The notes: generated from the sequence alone by a model not told the origin. A DNA stretch of 64,000 nucleotides from Bacteroidota bacterium (GCA_013298895.1 JAAFJM010000005.1:1-64000); one strand, 5' to 3'; shown: positions 42,845-52,275, counted from the stretch's first letter. A program made the numbers and translations.

Positions 42845-44019
42845 TGGAAATGAAAAATAGAATGGTCAAATATAATATTAGCATTTGTTTTATAGTGCTT
42901 TTGCTTTTAAATTCTGAAATAAACGCACAAATAATATTAGGTTCGGCTAGGCTCAACACCTATTTACCATTGCTAAAAAATAAAAAAGTGGGCTTAGTGG
43001 TAAACCAAAGCAGTTTAATAGGTCAAACACATCTTATTGATACATTACTTAGCCTAAAAGTAAATATTACTACGCTTTATTCACCAGAACATGGATTACG
43101 CGGAAATTACTCAGCAGGAGAAAAAATTAAGAGTGGTGTGGATGATAAAACTGGCTTACCCATTGTTTCGCTTTATGGAAATAATAAAAAACCAACTGCT
43201 GCTCAGCTAAAAAACATAGACATCATAGTATTTGATTTGCAAGATGTAGGCGCACGATTTTATACCTATATAAGTACTTTGCATTACGTAATGAAAGCTT
43301 TGGCCGAAAACAAAAAAACTTTAATAGTTTTAGATAGACCAAACCCAAATGGCGATATAATTGATGGACCATTGTTAGATACCAACTTTAAATCGTTTGT
43401 AGGTATGCATCCAATACCAGTTTTACACGGCATGACCATGGGCGAATATGCCCAAATGATTAACGGACAAGGTTGGTTAAAAAACAAAGTAAAATGTAAC
43501 GTAAAAGTTATCTGTATGAGCAATTATACGCATAAAAGTAAGTACATGCCTCCTGTATTTCCATCGCCCAATTTAAGGACATATAATGCCATCAGGCTTT
43601 ACGCGAGTTTGTGTTTTTTTGAAGGAACCAATATTAGTTTAGGCAGAGGAACTGATAAACCTTTTGAATGCATAGGTTTACCCAATAGCAAAATTGGTAC
43701 TTATGAATTTATACCAAAATCTATTCCTGGAGTGGCCGATAATCCTCCGCAAAAAGATAAGTTATGTAAAGGTTTTTTACTAAGCAATGAAGCCGAAAAT
43801 ATTAGTAAACTTAATTTAAAATGGTTGATTGATTTTTACCAAGCCAGCAGCGATACAGCAGATTTCTTCACTCCTTTTTTTGATAAACTAGCAGGTAGCA
43901 GCCAACTAAGAACTCAAATAATTAAAGGACTTTCGGCTACTGAAATTGAAAAGAGTTGGCAACCAAACTTAGTTAAGTTTAAAGCTATGCGTACAAAATA
44001 TATTTTATACAAAGACTAA
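42844..44019 (+). CDS. DUF1343 protein, NamZ-like exo-beta-N-acetylmuramidase
   Basis: This protein of up to 391 residues has ATGs at 42844, 42850 and 42862; the last gives the neatest signal peptide (VKYNISICFIVLLLLNSEINAQ, trimmed). The body has GLVVNQSSLIGQTHLIDTL, YSPEHGLRG and FDLQDVGARFYTYISTLHY, the hallmarks of DUF1343, now known as NamZ, an enzyme that removes N-acetylmuramic acid from the ends of muropeptides for recycling or use as food. Many Bacteroidota have a copy. The gene is directly followed by a GT9 gene, 12 bases downstream. Confidence 0.88.
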   Translation: MEMKNRMVKYNISICFIVLLLLNSEINAQIILGSARLNTYLPLLKNKKVGLVVNQSSLIGQTHLIDTLLSLKVNITTLYSPEHGLRGNYSAGEKIKSGVDDKTGLPIVSLYGNNKKPTAAQLKNIDIIVFDLQDVGARFYTYISTLHYVMKALAENKKTLIVLDRPNPNGDIIDGPLLDTNFKSFVGMHPIPVLHGMTMGEYAQMINGQGWLKNKVKCNVKVICMSNYTHKSKYMPPVFPSPNLRTYNAIRLYASLCFFEGTNISLGRGTDKPFECIGLPNSKIGTYEFIPKSIPGVADNPPQKDKLCKGFLLSNEAENISKLNLKWLIDFYQASSDTADFFTPFFDKLAGSSQLRTQIIKGLSATEIEKSWQPNLVKFKAMRTKYILYKD

Positions 44020-44031
44020 AATTATTGCCAA

Positions 44032-45003
44032 ATGAAAATATTAATTATCCGTTTTAGTTCCATTGGCGATATAGTGCTTACTACCCCAGTTATTAGGTGT
44101 TTAAAACAACAATTGAATGCCGAAATACATTATTTAACCAAGCCTAATTTTGCAAGCATATTAAACACCAATCCATACATTGATAAACTGCATGTACTAG
44201 ATAAAAGTTTAATAGCTAAAGCCAATGAATTGCAATCTGAAAAATATGATTATGTAATAGACTTACACAATAATTTAAGAACACTTATTTTTAAAACTAC
44301 GCTGGGTGTAACTGCTTATAACTTCCCGAAATTAAACTTTGAAAAATGGCTTTTGGTTAATTTTAAAATAAATAAAATACCCCAAATTCATATAGTAGAA
44401 AGGTATTTTAAACCTGCTGAAGTATTAGGAATATTAAACGATGGCAAAGGATTAGATTATTTTTTACCTACTAATTTTAACTTTGATTATCCCATTGATT
44501 TAAATAAACCTTACTTAGCATGGGCCATTGGTGCGCAACATTTTACCAAACGTTTTCCTATTCATAAAATAATAAGTATTTGCAATAAACTGGACATGCC
44601 TATTTATTTATTAGGCGGAAAAGAAGATGAAGAAAATGGAAGCCAAATAGCCAAACAAACACATAACCAAGTGGTAAATTTATGTGGTAAGTTAAGTTTG
44701 CATCAATCGGCTTATATGGTAAAAAATTGCAGCCTTTTAATCACCAACGATACAGGCTTAATGCATATTGGTGCAGCTTATCAGAAACGCATTATTTCGC
44801 TTTGGGGTAACACCACTCCCCTACTTGGCATGAACCCTTATTACGGGAATAATGAAGTAAAACAAGCCTTGTTTGAAAACAATAATTTATCATGCAGACC
44901 ATGCAGCAAAATTGGGCACCATAGTTGCCCTAAAAAACATTTTAAATGTATGGAAGATTTAAACATACAATTAATAGAAAAAAAAATAGCTGAGCTAATT
45001 TAA
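44032..45003 (+). CDS. Glycosyltransferase family 9 (heptosyltransferase-like)
   Basis: This 323-residue protein begins with KILIIRFSSIGDIVLTTPVI, the classical GT9 start, and has WAIGAQHFTKRFPIHKI and CSLLITNDTGLMHIGAAYQKRIISLWG, the ADP-heptose-binding region. Such enzymes add heptose or related sugars to the lipopolysaccharide core. It follows the NamZ-like gene on the same strand. The exact sugar is unknown. A terminator stem overlaps the final codons. Confidence 0.92.
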   Translation: MKILIIRFSSIGDIVLTTPVIRCLKQQLNAEIHYLTKPNFASILNTNPYIDKLHVLDKSLIAKANELQSEKYDYVIDLHNNLRTLIFKTTLGVTAYNFPKLNFEKWLLVNFKINKIPQIHIVERYFKPAEVLGILNDGKGLDYFLPTNFNFDYPIDLNKPYLAWAIGAQHFTKRFPIHKIISICNKLDMPIYLLGGKEDEENGSQIAKQTHNQVVNLCGKLSLHQSAYMVKNCSLLITNDTGLMHIGAAYQKRIISLWGNTTPLLGMNPYYGNNEVKQALFENNNLSCRPCSKIGHHSCPKKHFKCMEDLNIQLIEKKIAELI

Positions 45004-45017
45004 ATAACTCGGCTATT
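44985..45017. terminator. Terminator hairpin between convergent genes
   Basis: AATAGCTGAG (44985-44994, within the last codons of the GT9 gene) pairs with CTCGGCTATT (45008-45017) with one wobble, followed by CTTTGTTTTG on the plus strand. Confidence 0.7.
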
Positions 45018-45033
45018 CTTTGTTTTGAAAATC

Positions 45034-46005
45034 TTAAGGCTTAATAATATTTACATCATATTCATATTTTTTGGCAACGCCATTTAATGTAAAATTATCA
45101 ACTATCACATGATATTTTATATCAGAAGTGGCAGTAGTATTTATTCCAACAGGCTCCCAAACTATTGTTTGGTCAGCATAACCATTATCGGTTTTTGAGA
45201 CAATTTTTAATGAAACATCGCCCCCTTGTGAGTCCGTCATTTTTATAGTAGCGGCAGACAAATCAACTCCAGAGAAAAAAGAATTAGGATTAGTAACTGC
45301 TAATGACCATCTATCAAAAACCAAACTTTGAGGAATAAAAGTTGGAGGATAGGCAATATATGCAGGGGAATTAGCAGGTAATGGATCGGATGTGTGTTCT
45401 ATACAATGTAGTACTGATGAACCTGTGGTACAGCCTAATCCATATTCTTTTGCCCTTGAAAATAAAATCCACCTTCTATGTCCAACAGTGTAATTACTTG
45501 CACCTTCATCTTCAACCCAACCAGTTATGGTGCTAGAAGAATGATAACTAGGTGAACCAAGCGCAATATTACTAATACCGGCTGCAGTATAACCTTCTTG
45601 TGAAAAACATTTCCAAGTATTTGGAGGAAAATGACTTAACGAGTTATTGGCATACATCATTAGTGCCGCTTTTTGACATCCACTAAACCAACTTTCGTTC
45701 CAAACCATATTATAAGGTAATCCGCAAATTTTTCTGAAATAATTCAATCTAACCAACGACCTATCCAAAGCCAATTTTGAAATAGTACCCTCATTACAAT
45801 TAGCACTATTACCTGTCCAATCCAATTCGGCATCAGTTACTGCAGTAGTTAAATACATTTCTTTGTAATCTTTTACAGCTTGTTCTCTTCCTGTTAAATT
45901 TGTTGGTTGCTGTGAAGTTGTATTACTCGTTTCTTCTTTTGAACAGCCAATAGATATTAGTACTGTTCCTACTAAAACTATGGCCAATTTACTTATTGTA
46001 TTCAT
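45034..46005 (-). CDS. CAP-domain lipoprotein
   Basis: From the ATG at 46005 the protein has 323 residues. A lipobox LISIGCSKEE near residues 16-22 makes it a lipoprotein. The next 200 residues look like a CAP (SCP/PR1) domain: VRLNYFRKICGL, CQKAALMMYAN, then VGHRRWILFSRAKEYGLG, the HRR-containing CAP signature. A C-terminal beta domain of about 100 residues follows. Bacterial CAP proteins are of unknown function. A longer open frame upstream runs into the tRNA-Asn gene (its MGSLVRAQPGEQ text is the tRNA read as protein) and is rejected. Confidence 0.82.
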   Translation of the reverse strand: MNTISKLAIVLVGTVLISIGCSKEETSNTTSQQPTNLTGREQAVKDYKEMYLTTAVTDAELDWTGNSANCNEGTISKLALDRSLVRLNYFRKICGLPYNMVWNESWFSGCQKAALMMYANNSLSHFPPNTWKCFSQEGYTAAGISNIALGSPSYHSSSTITGWVEDEGASNYTVGHRRWILFSRAKEYGLGCTTGSSVLHCIEHTSDPLPANSPAYIAYPPTFIPQSLVFDRWSLAVTNPNSFFSGVDLSAATIKMTDSQGGDVSLKIVSKTDNGYADQTIVWEPVGINTTATSDIKYHVIVDNFTLNGVAKKYEYDVNIIKP

Positions 46006-46083
46006 GCCGCAATTATATATTATTAACCAATAAAATAAAACTGTGTGAAACAAAAAAGCCAACCGAATAAACGATTGGCTTTG

Positions 46084-46157
46084 CTCCCCGGGCTGGGCTC
46101 GAACCAGCGACCCCATGATTAACAGTCATGTGCTCTAACCAACTGAGCTACCAAGGA
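46084..46157 (-). tRNA. tRNA-Asn (anticodon GTT)
   Basis: On the minus strand the acceptor TCCTTGG pairs with CCGGGGA, the anticodon stem CATGA/TCATG encloses CTGTTAA with anticodon GTT, and the T arm reads GCTGG TTCGAGC CCAGC. CCA is not encoded. A -7-like TATCATTG lies upstream on the minus strand, about 20 bases after a TTG. Confidence 0.96.
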
Positions 46158-46277
46158 GTTTGACTATTTAATTTATCAGATATTTGTCTCTAACGTGGGT
46201 GCAATGATAGGAATTGATAATTAAAAATGCAATATTTGTACCGAAAAAAAATAAAAAAAATATTTAATTAATTATTT

Positions 46278-47192
46278 ATGAGTTTATTAGTTGTTGGTTC
46301 AGTTGCTTTTGATGCCATAGAAACCCCTTTTGGAAAGACAGATAAGATAGTTGGAGGTGCCGCTTCTTACATTTCTTTATGTTCTTCTTATTTTACTAAA
46401 AGTGTAAATTTAGTTGCCGTTGTTGGCGATGATTTTCCAAATGAATTTATTAGTCACCTAAATAAAAATGGCGTAAATACTGAAGGATTGCAAGTTAAAG
46501 CAGGTGAAAAATCGTTTTTTTGGAGTGGAAAATACCATAACGATATGAATAGTAGAGATACTCTAGTTACTGAACTAAATGTATTGGCTGATTTTGATCC
46601 TATTATTCCTGCCTCTTACCAAAATTGCGAGTATTTGATGTTGGGTAACTTAACCCCCAAAATACAACAAACAGTTATTGAACGCTTAACAAATCGTCCA
46701 AAATTAATAGTAATGGATACCATGAATTTTTGGATGGAGATAGCCATGGATGATTTAAAGGAAACTTTAAAAATGGTAGATGTATTAACCATTAACGATG
46801 AAGAAGCCCGTCAGCTTTCTGGCGAATATTCGTTGGTTAAAGCTGCTGCTAAAATTCAAACTATGGGTCCTAAATATTTAATTATTAAAAAAGGTGAACA
46901 TGGTGCGTTGTTATTTCACGGTAAAGACATGTTTTATGCACCTGCATTACCTTTAGAAGAGGTATTTGACCCAACTGGGGCTGGAGATACTTTCGCTGGT
47001 GGATTTATTGGATATTTGGCTAAAACTGGAGATTTAAGTTTTGACAACATGAAAAATGCGGTAATTTATGGTTCAGCGATGGCTAGTTTCTGTGTAGAGC
47101 GTTTTGGAACTGAAAGGTTAGTTAATTTAAGTGAAACAGAATTAAATGCACGTATAGCGGAGTTTAAAAAACTTTCTAATTTTAACTTGTAA
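46278..47192 (+). CDS. PfkB-family carbohydrate kinase
   Basis: This 304-residue sugar/nucleoside kinase of the ribokinase superfamily has GGAASYISLC at about 27-36 and the second signature DPTGAGDTFAGGFIGYL, where the Asp in GAGD is the catalytic base. PKYLIIKKGEHGALLF precedes it. The sugar is not predictable; the family includes ribokinase, fructokinase and adenosine kinase. It is monocistronic. The next gene is 460 bases away. Confidence 0.93.
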   Translation: MSLLVVGSVAFDAIETPFGKTDKIVGGAASYISLCSSYFTKSVNLVAVVGDDFPNEFISHLNKNGVNTEGLQVKAGEKSFFWSGKYHNDMNSRDTLVTELNVLADFDPIIPASYQNCEYLMLGNLTPKIQQTVIERLTNRPKLIVMDTMNFWMEIAMDDLKETLKMVDVLTINDEEARQLSGEYSLVKAAAKIQTMGPKYLIIKKGEHGALLFHGKDMFYAPALPLEEVFDPTGAGDTFAGGFIGYLAKTGDLSFDNMKNAVIYGSAMASFCVERFGTERLVNLSETELNARIAEFKKLSNFNL

Positions 47193-47652
47193 TATATTTT
47201 GGGTGTTACTATTCCCATCTTATTTTGCAATCATTTTAAAAAAATTCTACCTAATAAAAACTGAGAGTCAAAGGGTTATTTTGCCCTTTGACTCTTCAAA
47301 ATCAAGCTACAAACATCTAAAATAGTTTTATCGTTTTTAATTAAAATTTTTAGTTCCTAAACTTCCTTAGACTATCATTTCTTCCTATACAACAAATGGG
47401 AGAATATTGCTTTGATATTATTATACCTTATATTCGGCTGTTACTTCTTTCGCCAAAAGCAAAATAATTATTGGTCTCAAATCATCTTCAAATATTTAAT
47501 TATAAACTGCAATAGTTCAAGAAAAAGTCTATTGAATCAATGCATTTTTTAAAAATATTTGTAATTGATTGTATTATTAATTCAGTAAAATCTAGCATTC
47601 AACACCTAAAATTCAAACTATAAACAGCTATATTTGCCACACATTTTTTATT
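47193..47652. other. Gene-free stretch between the PfkB kinase and cysS
   Basis: The 460 bases hold the hairpin at 47265-47294 and, close to cysS, a TATATTTG -7-like box at 47629-47636. The part from 47300 to 47600 is AT-rich with no open frame or repeat that I can support. Confidence 0.6.
47265..47294 (+). terminator. Hairpin behind the PfkB kinase gene
   Basis: GAGTCAAAGGG (47265-47275) and CCCTTTGACTC (47284-47294) are exact reverse complements over 11 bases around an eight-base loop. The T-tract after it is weak. Confidence 0.75.
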
Positions 47653-49119
47653 ATGGATTCTACTTTAAAAATATACAATACTTTAACCCGAACTACCGAA
47701 GATTTTAAACCCATTCACGAAGGCCATATAGGCATGTACGTTTGTGGACCAACAGTTTATAGCAATGCGCATTTAGGCAATGCACGTACTTTTATTTCGT
47801 TCGATGTCATTTTTCGTTACTTTTTACATTTGGGTTACAAAGTGCGCTATGTGCGTAATATAACCGATGCTGGACATCTGGAAAGTGATGCTGATGAAGG
47901 CGAAGATAAAATTGCTAAAAAAGCAAAATTGGAACAACTAGAACCAATGGAAATTGTACAACGTTACACCATTGATTTCAGGGAAACCATGCGCATGTTC
48001 AATACTTTGCCGCCAAGCATTGAACCTACCGCTACTGGTCATATAATTGAACAAATAGAAATGACCAAACAGATAATAGCCAATGGTTATGCTTATGAGG
48101 AAAATGGTTCTATTTATTTTGATGTAGAAAAATTTACCAAAGAATATAATTACACCATTTTATCTAACAGAAACTTAGATGATTTATTAAATGGCACGCG
48201 TGATTTAGATGGGCAAAATGAAAAACATGGCCGTTTAGATTTTGCACTTTGGATAAAAGCAAAACCTGAACATATCATGAAATGGCCAAGTCCGTGGGGA
48301 GTTGGTTTCCCGGGTTGGCACTTAGAATGTTCGGCCATGAGTAGTAAATATTTGGGAAATGAATTTGATATTCATGGTGGTGGAATGGATTTAATTCCTA
48401 CACATCATACCAACGAAATTGCACAGAATTTGGCTTGCCATAAAACGCAACCTGCTCGTTATTGGATTCATACCAATATGTTGACAGTAAATGGTCAAAA
48501 AATGAGCAAAAGTTTAGGTAATTCGTTTTTACCAAATGAGTTATTTTTTGGTAATCATAAACTGTTAGATAAAGGGTACAGCCCAATGACGGTGCGCTTT
48601 TTCATGTTGCAAGCACATTACCGTAGCACGTTAGATTTTAGCAACGAAGCATTGCAAGCAGCCGAAAAAGGTTTTGCAAGACTAATGAACGCCATGAAAT
48701 TGATTGATGGTTTAAAAGTATCAGAGCTATCAACCATCAACCTTCAACCAACAACTAATGATATTTACAATGCTTTAAACGATGATTTTAATACACCAAT
48801 TGCCATAGCAAGTATTTTTGAAGCGGTGCGAATGATTAATTCTATTAACGATGGCAAAGAAACCATCAATGAAACTGACAAAGTTAGTTTGAAAAAATTG
48901 ATGACAGAAATAGTTTTTGATGTATTGGGTTTACAAGAAGAAAATAATACAGATAACAGCAAAGTGGATGGCTTAATGAACATGATTATTGAACAAAGAA
49001 ACCATGCAAAAATGAACAAAGATTTTGCTACCAGTGATGCCATCAGAAACAAATTAAAAGAGATTGGTTTTGAAATAAAAGATGGTAAAGATGGAACGAG
49101 TTATAGTGTGATTAATTAG
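47653..49119 (+). CDS. cysS: Cysteine-tRNA ligase
   Basis: CysRS (488 residues) charges tRNA-Cys. The first zinc ligand and HIGH equivalent are in VCGPTVYSNAHLGNART; WHLECSAMSSKYLG and GGMDLIPTHHTNEIAQ give the other zinc ligands; NGQKMSKSLGN is the KMSKS loop. The linker before the anticodon-binding domain (residues about 360-368, STINLQPTTN) is coded by TATCAACCATCAACCTTC-type repeat DNA that occurs elsewhere between genes. Otherwise the length and order of domains are normal. Confidence 0.97.
   Translation: MDSTLKIYNTLTRTTEDFKPIHEGHIGMYVCGPTVYSNAHLGNARTFISFDVIFRYFLHLGYKVRYVRNITDAGHLESDADEGEDKIAKKAKLEQLEPMEIVQRYTIDFRETMRMFNTLPPSIEPTATGHIIEQIEMTKQIIANGYAYEENGSIYFDVEKFTKEYNYTILSNRNLDDLLNGTRDLDGQNEKHGRLDFALWIKAKPEHIMKWPSPWGVGFPGWHLECSAMSSKYLGNEFDIHGGGMDLIPTHHTNEIAQNLACHKTQPARYWIHTNMLTVNGQKMSKSLGNSFLPNELFFGNHKLLDKGYSPMTVRFFMLQAHYRSTLDFSNEALQAAEKGFARLMNAMKLIDGLKVSELSTINLQPTTNDIYNALNDDFNTPIAIASIFEAVRMINSINDGKETINETDKVSLKKLMTEIVFDVLGLQEENNTDNSKVDGLMNMIIEQRNHAKMNKDFATSDAIRNKLKEIGFEIKDGKDGTSYSVIN
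48727..48756. repeat. Intergenic-type word repeat inside cysS
   Basis: CTATCAACCATCAA (48727-48740) is the exact reverse complement of 39723-39736, upstream of the carboxylase gene. CAACCAACAACT (48745-48756) also occurs at 39771-39782 and 55462-55473. The stretch is read in frame as a linker. Confidence 0.7.
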
Positions 49120-49121
49120 CG

Positions 49122-49358
49122 GCTGGCTTCTGGCTCCTGGCAATTGGCAATGAGCAATATGCAAAAAAGATACAACTTTGCTTAAAATAATAAACGCAAA
49201 GTGCACAAAGAAAAAACGCAAAGAACACTAAGAAAATCTTTGGGTCCATCGCGAAAACCCTTTGCGAACTTTGCGGTTAAAAAAATCGCAATAGCCACAA
49301 AGAAATAATTAAAAACTTAGCGCTCTTCGCGAAAAACCTTTGAGAACTTTGCGGTAAA
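49122..49358. repeat. Composite word-repeat stretch between cysS and the PIG-L gene
   Basis: It starts with GCTGGCTTCTGGC (49122-49134, shared with metG) and CAATTGGCAA, then AACGCAAAG-type words. Two copies of a 32-base unit, TCGCGAAAACCCTTTGCG ... ACTTTGCGG at 49249-49281 and TCGCGAAAAACCTTTGAG ... ACTTTGCGG at 49327-49358, lie 78 bases apart. No gene is present in 49120-49371. Confidence 0.7.
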
Positions 49359-49371
49359 ATTTAAATAAAAT

Positions 49372-51858
49372 ATGAAAAAACTTATAACCTTCATTTTATC
49401 CTTGAGCATTTTAGGTTTGGCAAATGCGCAAGCACCCAAATCATACACTTCATCGGAAATATTGTTACAACTTAAAAAGTTAAATACCGTTGGTTCTGTG
49501 TTATACATTGCAGCGCACCCTGATGATGAAAACACACGTTTGATAGCTTATTTGGCTAACGAAAAATGTTTGCGCACTGGCTATTTAAGTTTAACGCGTG
49601 GCGATGGTGGACAAAATTTAATTGGCTCGGAACAAGGCATTGAATTAGGTATGATTCGCACGCAAGAATTATTGGCAGCTCGCAGAATTGATGGTGGCGA
49701 GCAGTTTTTTACCCGTGCTTACGATTTTGGTTTTAGTAAAAATCCAGAAGAAACTTTTACCAAATGGAGCCACGATTCTATATTAAGCGATATGGTTTGG
49801 GTAATCCGTAATTTTAGGCCAGATATTATCATTACTCGTTTTGCCACCGATGGAAGTGGCGGGCATGGACATCACACAGCATCGGCCATGTTGGCTGAAG
49901 ATGCTTTTGATGCAGCAGCCGATCCAACTCGTTTTCCTGAGCAATTACAATATGTTTCTGTTTGGAAAACCCGCAGGATGTTTTGGAATGTGAGTACTCG
50001 TTTTGCAAACCCAAATGCCGATATGAGTCCTTACATAAAATTAGATGTGGGCGGTTACAATCCTTTATTGGGCAAAAGTTATGGCGAAATAGCAGCCGAA
50101 AGCCGTAGCATGCACAAAAGCCAAGGTTTTGGAAGTGCCAAACAACGTGGCGAAAGTTTAGAGTTTTTTAAACCTTTAAAAGGAGATACAACTGGCTTAA
50201 AAGATATTTTTGAAGGAATAGATTTTACTTGGAAAAGGGTAAAAGGTGGAGAGAAAATTGGTTCATTGATTACAAAGATTATAAAAGATTACCAGGTTGA
50301 AGACCCTGATATTATTAACAATAAAATACATTATTTGCTTGAAGAGGTTTTTGGGGACGTTAATGAAATACAAATCAACTATCAAGAAAAGAATTTGCTT
50401 CAAGAAAAATATTTCGATTTAAACAAAATTTTAAGTATTATCTATGGCATTTATTCTGAACTTTCAATTGCCCAACCTTATTATTCGATAGGAGAAAAAG
50501 TTATTTTTAAATTTGAAGCAATCAATAGAAGTAATCAAATAATAGACACGATTTCAACTTTTAGATTTAAAAAAAATAAATTTGATAATCATTTAATTAA
50601 ATATGTAGATACTTTAATTATTGGTAGTTTGTACGATGGTTCTCCAGATTGGTTGATTGGTGGAATTGAAAATAATCTATTTTCAAAAACAAACAAAAAA
50701 ACATTTTGGAGACGTTATGAACATTTACCTGTGGTCACTTATTACCAGAAAAAAAATTTATTTTATGAAAATTTATATTATCAATTCAAATGGGTAGATC
50801 CTGAAAAAGGGGAATTGTATCGTCCGTTGGTAATTACACCTCCTGTAATGATTAATTTAACGCAAAAAAGTTTTGTATTTACCGATGAAAAACCAAAAGA
50901 AATCAAGGTAATAGTAAAGGCAGGAAAAGACAATATTAAAGCTAAAGTAACAGCAAACTTACCTCAAGGCTGGACTACAGAACCAGCATTTACAAACATC
51001 AATTTACCTAAAAAAGGTGATGAACAAATTATTTCCTTCTTTATTAAGCCATCTAGCAATTCAACAATTGAAACAATTCAATTCTCAGCCGAAATAGATG
51101 GCACCAATTACACCAAAGGAATCAAAGAAATTAAATACGACCATATTCCTGTGCAAACTTGGTTCCCAGAGGCTGAAGCCAAATTGGTAAAAGTAGATGT
51201 GAAGAAAACTTTTAATACGGTTGGTTATATTCAAGGTGCGGGTGATGAAGTGCCAGCAAGCTTGGAGCAAATGGGTTACAAAGTAATAATGATTACCGAT
51301 GAGCAATTGCAAAATGGCAACTTGAATGAATTTCCTGCCATTGTTTTAGGTATTCGAGCATTTAACACCAACGAAAAATTACAACAATATAAACAACGTG
51401 TATTCGATTATGTAAAAGAGGGCGGAAACTTAATTGTTCAGTACAATACCAACAGTTTTTTTGGACCATTGAAAGACCAAATTTCGCCTGTGCCATTTAA
51501 ATTAAGCCGAGATAGAGTTACCATTGAAGAAGCACTTGTTACATTTTTATTGCCTGAACATCCTGTTTTAAATTTTCCAAACAAAATTACCAATACCGAT
51601 TTTGATGGATGGATTCAAGAACGTGGAATTTATTTTGGAACCGATATGGATAGCAGTTTTGAATGTCCACTAAGTATGAACGATCCGGGAGAAAAACCCA
51701 ATAAAGGCAGTTTAATTATTGCCAAATATGGCAAAGGAAATTATGTGTATACTGGCTTGGCTTTTTTCAGAGAATTGCCTGCGGGCGTGCCAGGTGCTTA
51801 CAGGTTGTTTGCTAATATTTTGAGCTTGTCTAAAAATATGCAAAAGTTACCAAAATAA
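49372..51858 (+). CDS. Large PIG-L-family deacetylase
   Basis: This 828-residue protein has a signal peptide ending in LANAQ (residue 20) and an N-terminal LmbE/PIG-L domain with YIAAHPDDENTRL (H49, D51, D52) and GGHGHHTASAML, which give the zinc ligands. The remaining 550 residues contain a NEW3-like immunoglobulin domain (TEPAFTNINLPKKGDEQ) and a C-terminal glutamine-amidotransferase-like part (MITDEQ, then ALVTFLLPEHPVLNFPNKI). PIG-L enzymes remove acetyl from N-acetylglucosamine-type sugars. This long form is common in Bacteroidota; its substrate is unknown. Confidence 0.9.
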   Translation: MKKLITFILSLSILGLANAQAPKSYTSSEILLQLKKLNTVGSVLYIAAHPDDENTRLIAYLANEKCLRTGYLSLTRGDGGQNLIGSEQGIELGMIRTQELLAARRIDGGEQFFTRAYDFGFSKNPEETFTKWSHDSILSDMVWVIRNFRPDIIITRFATDGSGGHGHHTASAMLAEDAFDAAADPTRFPEQLQYVSVWKTRRMFWNVSTRFANPNADMSPYIKLDVGGYNPLLGKSYGEIAAESRSMHKSQGFGSAKQRGESLEFFKPLKGDTTGLKDIFEGIDFTWKRVKGGEKIGSLITKIIKDYQVEDPDIINNKIHYLLEEVFGDVNEIQINYQEKNLLQEKYFDLNKILSIIYGIYSELSIAQPYYSIGEKVIFKFEAINRSNQIIDTISTFRFKKNKFDNHLIKYVDTLIIGSLYDGSPDWLIGGIENNLFSKTNKKTFWRRYEHLPVVTYYQKKNLFYENLYYQFKWVDPEKGELYRPLVITPPVMINLTQKSFVFTDEKPKEIKVIVKAGKDNIKAKVTANLPQGWTTEPAFTNINLPKKGDEQIISFFIKPSSNSTIETIQFSAEIDGTNYTKGIKEIKYDHIPVQTWFPEAEAKLVKVDVKKTFNTVGYIQGAGDEVPASLEQMGYKVIMITDEQLQNGNLNEFPAIVLGIRAFNTNEKLQQYKQRVFDYVKEGGNLIVQYNTNSFFGPLKDQISPVPFKLSRDRVTIEEALVTFLLPEHPVLNFPNKITNTDFDGWIQERGIYFGTDMDSSFECPLSMNDPGEKPNKGSLIIAKYGKGNYVYTGLAFFRELPAGVPGAYRLFANILSLSKNMQKLPK

Positions 51859-51932
51859 TATCTTCTTAAAAGTAACTTATAGTTTTTCAGAATTACAAAT
51901 CTCTCTTTATTTGAGCATTCTACTTTTTACTT

Positions 51933-52026
51933 CATACTTTTTTCATTGCTAAAAAAGTATGCAAAAAAGCTTGACAAAAATATGCTCCCCACCGCACTAG
52001 GCCTGAAGCACCCCCGCATTTTTGTC
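51933..52026. repeat. Two consecutive hairpins of dispersed-repeat type
   Basis: CATACTTTTTT (51933-51943) and AAAAAAGTATG (51951-51961) form a perfect 11-pair hairpin. Next, GACAAAAATATGC (51973-51985) pairs with GCATTTTTGTC (52016-52026), with a two-base bulge, enclosing a C-rich loop. The pair lies 75 bases behind the PIG-L gene in a 468-base gene-free stretch and resembles dispersed intergenic elements of Bacteroidota. Confidence 0.65.
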
Positions 52027-52240
52027 GGGCCAACGCGCTATTACTTTCTAACCTTTTAGAAAAGAATTGACACTAAAATATTAAAACAATTCAACTTGCA
52101 AACGTTTATTGAAATCAATCCTTTCTTAATAAATTACTAAATCAGTATGTCAAAAATTCATGGGTAATCATAGGGGCATAGTTAGAAGGAGGTGTTCGTT
52201 TTTTCTCGTAAAAGATAATCTTTTGGCATTAATGATGGTT

Positions 52241-52275
52241 TTGTTTGCTAATATTTTAAGTTTGGATAAAACAAA
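52241..52275 (+). pseudogene. Relic of a second PIG-L gene end
   Basis: TTGTTTGCTAATATTTT (52241-52257) is identical to 51805-51821 in the PIG-L gene and in the same codon phase; it reads LFANILSLDKTKK against LFANILSLSKNMQK of the intact gene. Either a partial duplication of the 3-prime end or the last piece of a deleted paralogue. No more of the gene is recognisable upstream. Confidence 0.6.

Noticed and set aside
46006-46116. N-terminal extension of the CAP-domain protein reading MGSLVRAQPGEQ
   Set aside because: The extension is the tRNA-Asn gene translated on the same strand, a well-known artefact; the lipoprotein start at 46005 is clear.
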